Assembly (NCBI RefSeq): GCF_000067165.1
Contig: NC_010162.1
Span: forward strand, 4,918,501-4,982,500
From: Sorangium cellulosum So ce56
Lineage (GTDB): Bacteria; Myxococcota_A; Polyangia; Polyangiales; Polyangiaceae
Length of the DNA: 64,000 nt
Direction of reading: 5' to 3'
The position numbers and the translations under genes were made by a program. Each line of letters opens with the position of its first letter. The stretch's first letter is position 1. Below, piece after piece: positions 54,895 to 63,764 of this stretch. The notes beneath the pieces were generated by a model. The model did not search any database, was not told the DNA's origin, and saw only the letters and a list, made by a program, of their open reading frames with translations.

Positions 54895-56481
54895 TCAAGA
54901 CACCTCGGCCTCGGCGGGGGCCGGCGCCGGCACGGCAGAGCGCGCGGGGCGGAGCGGGTGGGTCTCGACGCGCCAGATACCGTCGTCCGTCAGGCGGATC
55001 GCCGCGAACCTGGCGACGCCGTCGAGGTGGCCGTCGGTCTCGTGGCCGAGCGTCGACGAGGGGTGCGCGTACACGCTGACGCGACCGCCGCTCTTCGAGC
55101 GGTAGTGGCCGAAGAACGCGAGGTGCTTGTGACCGTGGAGCACGAGCGCGCTGTTCTTCTTCGGGTTCTTCTGCTGATACGCCGCGAGCATCTCGAGGAG
55201 GCGCGGGCCATCCATGGCGATCATGAACGTGTCGTTGAGCGAGATCGGCCCCGCGAGGCGCGCCACGTGGTGGTGGAGCAGCACGATGACCGGGCCGGAC
55301 CCCCGCCGGAGGGCGCGGGCGAGGCGCCGCAGCTGAGCGCCGCCGATCTGCCCGATCGCGTTCGACCCCACGAACCGCGACCGGTAACGGTTGGAGTTGA
55401 GGCCGAAGATCCGGATACCGCCCTCGAGATCGAGCCGCCTCGGATACAGGCCGGCGATCGCGCGCAGCCGCCGCGGCGCGCGCTTGCGGGCCGGGAGGTG
55501 CAGGGGAGGCTGGAAGGAGCCGCGCTCCACGCGGGTGAGCACCTCGATGAAGCGCTGCTCGCGCTCCGCCCGCTTCGTGAGGTAGGGGTCAGGCGACGTG
55601 CCGAGGTTGATGGCGACATCGTGGTTGCCGGGCACCATGAGCACCTGCGAGGAGGCGGGGATGCCGGAGAGCGCCGCCTCGAGCTCGTCCCACTGCGCCT
55701 CTTCCCCGAGATCGGTCATGTCGCCCGTCAGCGCGACGAGCGGCGGCTTCATGGCGGCGATCTCCGCCACGAGCCGCTGGAGGCGGCCTGTCAGCTCGGC
55801 GGTGTCGGGGCGAGGGGCCCCTTCCGGCCACGCGGCGGAGCCCTCCTCGATCTCGTACGGCTCGCGGCCGCCCGCCGTGATGTGGAGATCGGAGATCTGG
55901 CAGAGGACGAGGCGCCCGCCGGGGATCGCGTCTCCAGGATCGGGGAAGAGCGTCGCCGCGCCGCCATACCGCAGGATCACGCGGGTCGCCTCGCCCAGGG
56001 CGGACGCGAGCCAGGCATAGAGCGAGAGCCCGAGCGCGAGCGCGGCGAGCGCCGTGCACACGGCCAGGACGAGCGCGGCCCCGCCGCCGAAGGAGAGCCT
56101 GCCGCCCGCGGGGAACCAGGACGCGAGGAAGGAGAGGAACGACCCGTCCAGCCACGCGGAGAGCCAGGCGGGGACGCCGATCTCGAGGGCGTGCACGGCG
56201 AGCCCGCCGGCGCCGCAGGCCGCGGCGAGGAGGACGAACAGCAGGATCAGCCGATCGCGGACGACGTCGATGACGTCGACGACCTCGCCGAGCCTCCCCC
56301 GGAACGACGAGCGGAAGTAGCGGCTCCCGTACGAGATCTTCTTCCATGTCTCCGGCCGCCACACGCGGCCTTGGCTCATGACGCTGGAGACGACGAGGGC
56401 CGGGGTGATGACCAGCGCGAGCAGGACGAGCACCGGCAAGAGCGCCAGGTAGAGGACTCGGAGGGCCGCCCTTCGCGCCAT
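54895..56481 (-). CDS. Membrane-anchored calcineurin-like metallophosphoesterase
   Basis: 528 aa. Transmembrane helices at about 10-35, 77-100 and 130-160, then a cytoplasmic or periplasmic metallophosphoesterase domain. Motifs: SDLHIT (DxH), LTGDMTDLG (GDxxD), VPGNHDV (GNHD), LLHHHVARL and LHGHKH (GHxH). All five metal-ligand motifs are intact, so the enzyme should be active on a phosphoester or nucleotide. Substrate unknown; such proteins include nucleases and UDP-sugar hydrolases. It starts with MARRAALRVLYLALL and ends in a short Ala/Pro tail. Monocistronic. Confidence 0.88.
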   Translation of the reverse strand: MARRAALRVLYLALLPVLVLLALVITPALVVSSVMSQGRVWRPETWKKISYGSRYFRSSFRGRLGEVVDVIDVVRDRLILLFVLLAAACGAGGLAVHALEIGVPAWLSAWLDGSFLSFLASWFPAGGRLSFGGGAALVLAVCTALAALALGLSLYAWLASALGEATRVILRYGGAATLFPDPGDAIPGGRLVLCQISDLHITAGGREPYEIEEGSAAWPEGAPRPDTAELTGRLQRLVAEIAAMKPPLVALTGDMTDLGEEAQWDELEAALSGIPASSQVLMVPGNHDVAINLGTSPDPYLTKRAEREQRFIEVLTRVERGSFQPPLHLPARKRAPRRLRAIAGLYPRRLDLEGGIRIFGLNSNRYRSRFVGSNAIGQIGGAQLRRLARALRRGSGPVIVLLHHHVARLAGPISLNDTFMIAMDGPRLLEMLAAYQQKNPKKNSALVLHGHKHLAFFGHYRSKSGGRVSVYAHPSSTLGHETDGHLDGVARFAAIRLTDDGIWRVETHPLRPARSAVPAPAPAEAEVS

Positions 56482-56596
56482 GCCTCATTTGACGTGCCCC
56501 GGGCAGGACCGTCAAGGAGCCGCTCGGGCCGCGCGCGCCCCGAAAGTTGCCGGAATCGATGGATGCTCGTAGCAGTAAGCGCGAGCTCGCGCGCTG

Positions 56597-57877
56597 ATGT
56601 CCTGCACCGAGACGCCGATAGAGCCGGCCTGCGCCCTGCGATCACCCGCGTCGAGCGGCCCGCCGCCGGCGCTCTCGACCGGCGCGCGCGCGGCGCCTGC
56701 GCGCCGGCGTGGAAGGGCCGCGGCCCTCGTCGCCGCGGGCGCTGCCGGCGCGGGGGCGGCCGTGTGGACCAGCGCGGCCGTGGCCGTGTGGACCGGGGCG
56801 CCCGCGACGGCGGCGCGCAGCGCGGCGCCGCTCGTCGCGAGCGCGGCGAGCGCGCTGCCGGAGCGCGCGCCGACGGCGCCGCCAGAGCGCGTGACGCTCA
56901 CGGCGGATGACGAGGACGCCGAGCCCGGCACGCTCGAAGAGCAGCGCCTCCGGCTGTTCGCGCGGATGCGGCGCGAGTTCGCGCTCCCCGACGAGGCGAT
57001 GCGGCAGGTCGAGGCGATCTTCGCGGCGTCGACGGTGCTCGGCCAGGGCAACCCCGCGCTGACGCGGCACCCGATGTCACGGTCCGAGTGCCGCCGCATT
57101 CGAGCGCTCTCGGGCGTCGAGCCGGCGCGCGAGCCGGCCTGCGGCGCGCCGGGGATGGTGCCGCTCTTCGATCCCACGCGCGGTCAGACCGCGGCGGACG
57201 CGCCCGCGTGCATCGATCAGCTCGAGTTCCCGAACGTGCCCTGCGAGTACCCCGTGGTGCACGTCCGGGCCCGCGAGGCGGCGCTCCTGTGCAGGGCGGT
57301 CGGGAAACGGATCTGCGACGCGCACGAGTGGGAGGGGGCGTGCGCCGGCGCCCTGCGGGATCCGGACGTCGAGTACGAGTGGGCGCGCCCCCGGAACGAG
57401 GCGAGCTGGCACCACAACCTCCTGCGCGAGAAGGTATGGAGCTACGGCCCCGCGAAGAACCACGCGCTCTGCGGGACGGGCAGCTCCCGCACGCCGGGCT
57501 GTCCAGGCGGCGGGTGGGACCGCTGCGGCTCCAACACGTATCCGGCCGGCGCGTTCCCCGCATGCCGGAGCAGCCTCGGAGTCTTCGATCTGCACGGCAA
57601 CGTGGCCGAGCACATGAGCCTGCCCATCCTGCCCGGGGAGCTCGCGCGGCACGGCGATCGGGGCTTCACCGAGATGAAGGGCAGCTGGTTCGCGTTCTCG
57701 TCGATGGAGGTCCACGCCGACGACTGCCGCTTTCGCGCCCCCGACTGGCACGCGACGCGCCTCATGAGCAGGGGCAGCCACGCGAACTACCACCTTGGAT
57801 TCCGCTGCTGCAAGGACATCACGCCGCCGGACGGCGCCGGGCGAGACGGGGGCGTCGACCACCAGGGCGCCAGGTGA
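56597..57877 (+). CDS. Formylglycine-generating-enzyme (SUMF1)-like protein
   Basis: 426 aa. After an Ala/Arg/Pro-rich N-terminal 110 residues, possibly with a weak membrane anchor (AALVAAGAAGAGAAVWTSAAVAV), comes a globular part with the FGE-sulfatase fold: CIDQLEFPN, VVHVRAREAALLCRAVGKRICDAHEWEGACAG, GVFDLHGNVAEHM, KGSWFAFSSMEVHADDCRFR and SRGSHANYHLGFRCCKD. In true FGE, two Cys near the C-terminus oxidise a sulfatase Cys to formylglycine. Many bacterial relatives lost this activity and bind ligands instead; the Cys-rich region suggests disulfides but the activity is not established. Confidence 0.8.
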   Translation: MSCTETPIEPACALRSPASSGPPPALSTGARAAPARRRGRAAALVAAGAAGAGAAVWTSAAVAVWTGAPATAARSAAPLVASAASALPERAPTAPPERVTLTADDEDAEPGTLEEQRLRLFARMRREFALPDEAMRQVEAIFAASTVLGQGNPALTRHPMSRSECRRIRALSGVEPAREPACGAPGMVPLFDPTRGQTAADAPACIDQLEFPNVPCEYPVVHVRAREAALLCRAVGKRICDAHEWEGACAGALRDPDVEYEWARPRNEASWHHNLLREKVWSYGPAKNHALCGTGSSRTPGCPGGGWDRCGSNTYPAGAFPACRSSLGVFDLHGNVAEHMSLPILPGELARHGDRGFTEMKGSWFAFSSMEVHADDCRFRAPDWHATRLMSRGSHANYHLGFRCCKDITPPDGAGRDGGVDHQGAR

Positions 57878-58542
57878 ATCCATTTACACAGATTTGACCA
57901 CATGAGCCCACGTGTACGCATCGGGTGGTCCATGGGCGCAGGATCTCGCTGACGCGGCTCGTTTCGAGCGCCCGCCGCGAAGTTGCGGTGGCGGAGGCAG
58001 ACGATTACGGCCCGAGGCGATCGATTCGTGTTTTGCCTCCGTTGGGGCACAAACGGCGCAGCCTGAGCACGTCAGGCGCAGAGGGTCCGACGTCGTGCGC
58101 GGGTTGCGGCCCGGTCAGACGAGCGGCGGGGAGGCGCCGCGCGCCGTCGCGAGCGGGCATCGACGGCTCTCGTTCACGACGGCCGCGGTGCGGGCGGGAG
58201 CGCAGGTGCTCTGCTCGAAAGCCCGCGAGAGAGGCGTTGCGCGCGGCGCGCGGCGCCCGCCCCCGAGGCGTTGAGTTCGCCATCTCCAGCATGGGGCGTT
58301 CGGCCCGCGCGCGAACCGCCCTCCGATCGGGGGCCGTCCCACCGGTCTCCGCGTTGAGAACCCGGAAAACCAAGGCCGGCGTCGATACAGAGAATGCCTT
58401 TTTGCGGACGCGTCAAGGCTGGTGACACGAGCTCGCAGCGGCAGTGTCTGCACATGAGGGCTGAGGCACACAGCCTGCTCTTCGATGAGCCCAGGGTGGC
58501 TCGGACCTTCCGGCCATCACGGGATATTGAGGAGGACAACAC
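57878..58542. other. Intergenic region, no gene seen
   Basis: 665 bases with no convincing gene. The final 170 bases are less GC-rich and carry the promoter of the lipoprotein gene at 58543, with a gaggagg ribosome site. A tract at 58380-58440 is moderately AT-rich but has no recognisable consensus. Confidence 0.4.
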
Positions 58543-59388
58543 ATGCTCTCGATTCATGGCAAGGTGCTGGGGCTCGCGGTGGTGATGGCGGCGCTGGGCA
58601 CGGGGTGCGCCATCGATGCGGTGAACGACCCGGATCTCGACGAGGCCAGCATCGACGAGGTCGAGCAGGTCGATTCGACCACCGAGGCGCTCGAGGCGGG
58701 CGCGTCCGCGAGGGGCGGGTATCAGGGGCCGTACGATGGTGGCAAGGGCGGGCCGATCGGCGCGCAGGGCCCCATGGACCTCGGCCAGGGGCCGATCGGC
58801 GTGCAGGGACCGGCGAGCCCCGGCCTGCAGGCGCCGATCGGCCAGATGGGGCAGGGGCCTGTCGGCCAGGGGCCTGTCGGGCAGGAGCCGGTCGGGCAGG
58901 GGCCCGTGGGCGGCGTGCCGGGCGTGGGCGGTGTGCCGGGCGTGGGCGGTGTGCCGTTCGGCGGCGCGCCGTTCGGCGGCCTCGGCGGCCTCGGCGGCTT
59001 CGGCGGCCTCGGCGGCTTCGGCGGCTTCGGCGTGCCTGCCGCGATCATCACGAGTTGCACCACGTGCAACAACGTGTTCGCTCCCGACTGCTTCCCGTGC
59101 AACCCCTGCAACAACTTCTTTCCCCCGTGCTGCCACCGGCCCCACAACCCCTGCAATCCGGCGGGCATCGGCGGCCCGCTCAACGGCGGGTTCTCGGCCG
59201 GCCCCTGCGGTGGCGGGTTCCAGGGCCCCTGCGATGGCGGGTTCACGGGAGGCTGCGGCTGCAACGCCGGGTTCCCGGGAGGCTGCGGCGGCAACATCGG
59301 GTTCCCGGGGGGCTGCGGCGGCAACATCGGGTTCCCGGGGAGCTGCGGTGGCAATGCCGGGTTCAGGCCGGGCTGCGGCATCTGGTAA
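58543..59388 (+). CDS. Gly/Pro-rich, Cys-rich lipoprotein
   Basis: 281 aa; GAGGAGG seven bases upstream supports the ATG at 58543. A lipobox (MAALGTGC, Cys about 22) is followed by an acidic stretch and then a long low-complexity region: collagen-like Gly-Pro segments (GPIGVQGP, GQGPVGQGPVGQ), a VPGVGG repeat and a Gly/Leu/Phe stretch. After that comes a Cys-dense C-terminus (CTTCNNVFAPDCFPCNPCNN, then CGGGFQGPCDGGF and five GFPGGCGGNI-type units). It probably forms a disulfide-rich, elastic outer-surface fibre (inference). No known domain. Real gene by start and codon pattern. Confidence 0.72.
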   Translation: MLSIHGKVLGLAVVMAALGTGCAIDAVNDPDLDEASIDEVEQVDSTTEALEAGASARGGYQGPYDGGKGGPIGAQGPMDLGQGPIGVQGPASPGLQAPIGQMGQGPVGQGPVGQEPVGQGPVGGVPGVGGVPGVGGVPFGGAPFGGLGGLGGFGGLGGFGGFGVPAAIITSCTTCNNVFAPDCFPCNPCNNFFPPCCHRPHNPCNPAGIGGPLNGGFSAGPCGGGFQGPCDGGFTGGCGCNAGFPGGCGGNIGFPGGCGGNIGFPGSCGGNAGFRPGCGIW

Positions 59389-59947
59389 CTACGGGCCTCG
59401 GGGCTCGGCCCCTCGCGCCGGCCGCGGAGAGGGCGCGGAGCTCGGAGGGAACAAGCCCGGCGCCGCGCGCAGGCCGCCACGGGAGCGCGTGAGTCGCTCG
59501 CGCTCGATGGCCGATCTCGGGTCGGCTCATCGTCACCGCTCCCCCGCGCGAGCTCCGCCAGCGCCGCCTCGGGCTCACCACCCCGGCGGCCAGCGGACGG
59601 CGGGGACGTGACGGCAGCGCTCGAACGGCTGCAACGGCAGCGGCTGGGCCCGCGCCGGCGGGGGCGACCCATGTGAGGTGAGGTCGTCGCCGCCAGCGCG
59701 GGTCGCGGACGCAGGCGGGATGGCGCCGCGCGGCCGTGCCCCCGCGGCTCGCGCGGGATGGCTGGCGGGATGGCCGGCGAGGATGGTGATGTAAGACGCG
59801 CTGCGCCGCGGGAGCGCGGCGCGCCCGCGAATTTGCGCGGAATTGCGCGGAATTACACCCGAGTCCAGCGAGTCCGCGCCGGCGGCATGCGCCGCCTTCA
59901 CGGGCGTTGCTACGCCGCGAGCAATCCCTTAGAGTGGCGCTAACGCT
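59389..59947. other. Intergenic region upstream of the kinase gene
   Basis: 559 bases with no credible gene. A less GC-rich patch sits at 59820-59865 with three near-copies of the 10-mer aattgcgcgg in tandem (59827-59856). This could be a protein-binding site in the promoter of the kinase gene starting with GTG at 59948. Confidence 0.4.
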
Positions 59948-61756
59948 GTGATCGGCACGATCATCGACGGCAAATATCAGATTCGCAAGCTCCTCGGCGA
60001 GGGCGCCATGGGCTCGGTCTACGAGGCCGAGCACACGGGGACCGGCCGGCGCTGCGCCGTGAAGGTGATCAGCTCGGCCGATCTCACCCGCGACCCGAAG
60101 GTCGTGAGCCGCTTCCAGCGCGAGGCGCGCGCGGCAGGCGCGATCGACACACAGCACATCACCCAGGTGCTCGACGCCGGCGTCGATCGCGGCTCGAACC
60201 TGCCGTTCCTCGCGATGGAGTTCCTCGCGGGCGAGGACGTCCACGAGCTCATCAAGCGCGTCGGCCCGCTCGCGCCCGACCTCGCGCTGCGCATCGTCGC
60301 GCAGTCGTGCATCGGGCTCCAGAAGGCGCACGAGGCGAGCGTCGTCCACCGCGACATCAAGCCGCACAACCTGTTCCTCGCGCGCCGCGACGCCGGCGAG
60401 ATCCTCGTCAAGCTGCTCGATTTCGGGATCGCCAAGGTGAAGATGGACCGGGCGAACGAGACCGAGAGCGCCGATCTGACGCGCACCGGGAACCTGATCG
60501 GCTCGCCGCTCTACATGTCGCCCGAGCAGGCGCGCGGCCAGAAGGAGATCGACCACCGCACCGACATCTGGTCGCTCGGCGCCGTGCTCTACCAGCTGCT
60601 GACCGGGCGGACGCCGTACCATCACATCACCGCGCTCGGTGAGCTGATCATCGCGATCTGCTCGGATCCTCCGCCGCAGGTGCAGGATTTCGCCCCGTGG
60701 GTGGCGCCCGAGATCGCGGCGATCGTGCACCGATGCCTGCTGCAGGCCCCCGGGCAGCGCTACCAGAGCGCGCAGGAGATGTTCGGCGCCATCCGGCCGC
60801 TCCTTCCGTACGGCTGGGGCATCCACGAGAGCATGCTCGTGCCGCTGCCGGAGGCCGTGCACCGCCAGTCCGCGCCGCGGCTCACGATGAACCCGCCGCC
60901 CGCGAACCAGGGCGGCGCGTACGCAGCGGCCTCGCCGGCGAACCAGAGCGGCGGGTACCCCGCGATCTCGCCGGCGAACCAGGGCGGCGCGTACGCCGCG
61001 ACCGCGCCGGCGAACCAGAGCGGCGGGTACCCCGCGGTCCCGCAGGAGCACCGCGGAGGCTACTCGTCGTTCGCGCCGCCCCCGCTCCAGAGCGGGACGC
61101 CGGCGGCGATCATTCCGGCCACCAACCACGCTGGCGCTGCGACGACGGGGGCGCTCACGCAGTCGCACCGCGGCACGCAGCCCGGCGTGTCGCGGGTGCC
61201 GGTGGTGGCCGGCGCCGCGCTCGCCGCCGCGGTCATCTCGGCCGGCGTGTACTTCATCAGCCGGCCGTCGCCGGAGCCGCTCGTGCAGCCCGAGGCGAAG
61301 GCGACCGTCGAGACGCTCCCGCCTGCAGCGGCCCCGCTGACGTCGACCGCCCCGGCCCCGACGCCGCCGCCGGCCGCGACGCCGACGACGCCGGAGGTGG
61401 TCGCGGCGGTCGAGCCGCAGCCGAAGCGCGTTCAGGTCGTCATCCTGCCCGCCGACGCCTCGGTCGAGGTCGAGGGCAAGCGCGTGACGACGCGCAACGG
61501 GATCCTCGATATCACCGGGCCGCCCGGGAGCGTGCACAGGGTGCGCGTCTTCAAGAAGGGGGGAGGCGAGGCGATGGCCGACGTCGTGGTGACCGACACC
61601 GGCGCGTTGCCGCCGAAGGTCGAGCTCACGCCGGTGTCGGGGAAGGGCGGTCCTGCGACGTCGTCGAAGAGCGCCTCGGCCGCGCCGCCGGCGCCGCCGC
61701 CCGCGCCCACGACCCCCAAGGGGATCATCGACAACACCGACGAGTTCGGAAAGTAG
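59948..61756 (+). CDS. Hanks-type Ser/Thr protein kinase with PEGA-like periplasmic domain
   Basis: 602 aa from a GTG at 59948. Kinase domain about 10-280: GEGAMGSVY, CAVKV, HRDIKPHN, DFG, GSPLYMSPEQ. The juxtamembrane region (about 310-385) has tandem PANQSGGYPA/PANQGGAYAA units. One membrane helix near 422-440 (VVAGAALAAAVISAGVYFI). The periplasmic part, about 500-560, is PEGA-like (VVILPADASVEVEGKRVTTRNGILDITGP). The next gene, 36 bases downstream, has three PEGA-type units and a barrel, so the kinase may sense that complex. Substrate unknown. Confidence 0.9.
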   Translation: MIGTIIDGKYQIRKLLGEGAMGSVYEAEHTGTGRRCAVKVISSADLTRDPKVVSRFQREARAAGAIDTQHITQVLDAGVDRGSNLPFLAMEFLAGEDVHELIKRVGPLAPDLALRIVAQSCIGLQKAHEASVVHRDIKPHNLFLARRDAGEILVKLLDFGIAKVKMDRANETESADLTRTGNLIGSPLYMSPEQARGQKEIDHRTDIWSLGAVLYQLLTGRTPYHHITALGELIIAICSDPPPQVQDFAPWVAPEIAAIVHRCLLQAPGQRYQSAQEMFGAIRPLLPYGWGIHESMLVPLPEAVHRQSAPRLTMNPPPANQGGAYAAASPANQSGGYPAISPANQGGAYAATAPANQSGGYPAVPQEHRGGYSSFAPPPLQSGTPAAIIPATNHAGAATTGALTQSHRGTQPGVSRVPVVAGAALAAAVISAGVYFISRPSPEPLVQPEAKATVETLPPAAAPLTSTAPAPTPPPAATPTTPEVVAAVEPQPKRVQVVILPADASVEVEGKRVTTRNGILDITGPPGSVHRVRVFKKGGGEAMADVVVTDTGALPPKVELTPVSGKGGPATSSKSASAAPPAPPPAPTTPKGIIDNTDEFGK

Positions 61757-61792
61757 CAGCGGAACGACAGGCTGAGTACGGTGCTCGATCGA

Positions 61793-63688
61793 ATGGATCT
61801 GCGTACGCGGCGCGGCGGCTCTCGTCCTCTCTCCCTCGCGCGGCGTCCCCGCGCAGCGCCGCGGCTGCGCGCGCTCTCGGTCGCGGTCGCGGTCGCCGCC
61901 GGACCGGCGCTCGCGCAGCCGGCGCCGCCGGCCACGGACGCCGCGACGCCGGTCAAGGAGGGCGCCGCGCCCGCCGCGGAAGCCGGCGCGCCGGCCAGCA
62001 GGGAAGGCACCGCGCCGGCCACGGGCGCCGCGGTGCCGGCCGAGGAGGCGCCCGTCTCCGAGACGGACCGGCAGGTGGCGCGGCTCCACTTCGAGAAGGG
62101 GCTCACGCTGCTGCGCGAGGAGGCGTGGGGCCCTGCGCTCGCGGAGTTCCTCCTCTCGCGCAAGCTCTTCCCGACGCGCGTGGCCACGAACAACGCCGCG
62201 ATCGCGCTGCGCAAGCTCCAGCGCTACGACGAGGCGCTCGAGATGTTCGAGACCTTCCTCCGCGATTTCACGATGCCGGCCGCCGAGCGCGCGGCCGCGC
62301 AGCGGGAGATCGCCGAGCTGCGGGCGCTCGTGGGGACGCTCGACATCACGAACGCGGAGCCCGGGGCGTCCATCGTGGTGAGCGGCGAGGAGCGCGGGCA
62401 GTACCCGCCCGTCAAGCCGATCCGCGTGGCGGCGGGCGCGCACGTCATCCGCGTCTTCAAGGAAGGCTACGAGCCGGTGGAGACGCGCGTCGACGTCGCC
62501 GGGGGGCAGACCGCCACGGTGAACGCGAAGCTCCGCAGGCTGACCCGCTCCGGCCGGCTGCGCGTGGTGGAGCGCGCCGGCAAGACGGTCGACGTGCTCG
62601 TCGACAACGTCGTCGTGGGGCAGACCCCGTGGATCGGCGCGCTGTCGGTCGGCGACCACATGGTGGCGCTGCGCGGCGCGGGGAAGCTCGGGACGCAGCC
62701 GACGGCGGCGCCCGTGAAGCCGCAGGAGCTCACGACGCTGTCGCTGCTCGCCGAGGATCTCGACGCGTCGCTGCGGGTCGACCCCACGCCGCCCGGCGCG
62801 AGCGTGTGGATCAACTCGGTCAACGTGGGCAACGGCGTCTGGCTCGGCCGGCTCAAGGCCGGCACGCACCGGGTCGAGGTGAAGGCCGACGGGTTCGTCA
62901 CCGGGACGCGCACGGTGACGCTGCAAAAGGGCCAGCGCCAGAGCCTCGACATGCGGCTCGAGCGCGACGAGGACGCGGATATCTGGCGCAAGCCGCCGAA
63001 GATCACGCTCGACGTAAGCGCGTCGTTCCTGCTGGCGCCGACGCTGGGCGGCGAGATCACGGACGGCTGCGATTCGGGCTGCTCGAGCTCGCTCGGCTTA
63101 GGCGCGCTCGGCATGATCCACGGCGGTTACGAGCTCGGCTCGGGGATCGGCGTCGGGATCGAGCTCGGCGGCCTGTTCGCGGCGCAGCAGCTCGACAAGC
63201 GCTCGGCGACGCTCAGGCCGGTCGGCTACCGGGATCCGCTCGACGGCACGGCGAGCGACACGCTCCGCCTGGGCGGCTTCCTGGCCGGAGCGACGTTCGG
63301 GTACCACTTCGACTTCGGCGAGCGCTTCCCGGCGCTGCTCCGGCTGGGCGCGGGGGTGCTCGTCGGCGAGGTCCGCGACGAGCGGACCGGCAGGTTCAGG
63401 ACGACCGGCGGGGAGTGGTTCAACACGTTCCCGGTGGTCGACTTCGCCTCGGCGACCTACTTCTACGCGGATCCTGAGCTGCGGCTCGGCCTGCAGCTCG
63501 GAGAGCGGTGGGAGGTGTCCGGCAGCCTGAAGCTGCTGCTGCTGATCGGCCTCAGCAAGCCGAAGTGGGACAGGACGATCGAGCTGTCGGCGTCGACGGA
63601 CGGGATCGGCACCTACGAGCCGGAGTCGCTCATGGGGGATTTCGTCTTGATGTTCTCGCCTGGGGCGAGCCTGCGTTACCAGTTCTGA
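61793..63688 (+). CDS. TPR-PEGA outer-membrane barrel protein
   Basis: 631 aa from the ATG at 61793; a GTG four codons earlier is possible. Signal peptide to about residue 38 (ALSVAVAVAAGPALAQ). An Ala/Pro linker, then a TPR-like helical pair (about 90-165), followed by three PEGA-type beta units (LDITNAEPGASIVVSGEERGQYPPV, RLRVVERAGKTVDVLVDNVVVG, LRVDPTPPGASVWINSVNVGNG). The last about 230 residues have alternating hydrophobic strands and end in YQF, a C-terminal Phe typical of outer-membrane barrels. Likely an envelope component linked to the kinase upstream. Function unknown. Confidence 0.75.
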   Translation: MDLRTRRGGSRPLSLARRPRAAPRLRALSVAVAVAAGPALAQPAPPATDAATPVKEGAAPAAEAGAPASREGTAPATGAAVPAEEAPVSETDRQVARLHFEKGLTLLREEAWGPALAEFLLSRKLFPTRVATNNAAIALRKLQRYDEALEMFETFLRDFTMPAAERAAAQREIAELRALVGTLDITNAEPGASIVVSGEERGQYPPVKPIRVAAGAHVIRVFKEGYEPVETRVDVAGGQTATVNAKLRRLTRSGRLRVVERAGKTVDVLVDNVVVGQTPWIGALSVGDHMVALRGAGKLGTQPTAAPVKPQELTTLSLLAEDLDASLRVDPTPPGASVWINSVNVGNGVWLGRLKAGTHRVEVKADGFVTGTRTVTLQKGQRQSLDMRLERDEDADIWRKPPKITLDVSASFLLAPTLGGEITDGCDSGCSSSLGLGALGMIHGGYELGSGIGVGIELGGLFAAQQLDKRSATLRPVGYRDPLDGTASDTLRLGGFLAGATFGYHFDFGERFPALLRLGAGVLVGEVRDERTGRFRTTGGEWFNTFPVVDFASATYFYADPELRLGLQLGERWEVSGSLKLLLLIGLSKPKWDRTIELSASTDGIGTYEPESLMGDFVLMFSPGASLRYQF

Positions 63689-63732
63689 CGAGACCCGCGC
63701 CGACGCGCCGGTCCACGGTGTGCGCCCGCGAC

Positions 63733-63749
63733 GCGACGCGCGGCGTCGC
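63733..63749. terminator. Hairpin between convergent genes
   Basis: A 7-bp stem gcgacgc / gcgtcgc with a three-base loop lies between the end of the barrel gene and the end of the gene at 63765. It is short but in the expected place. Confidence 0.35.
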
Positions 63750-63764
63750 ATGCATCTTGTTCGT

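Noticed and set aside
59363..62926. 1187-aa minus-strand frame over the kinase and barrel genes
   Set aside because: Arg/His-rich composition without motifs; the plus-strand proteins are clear.
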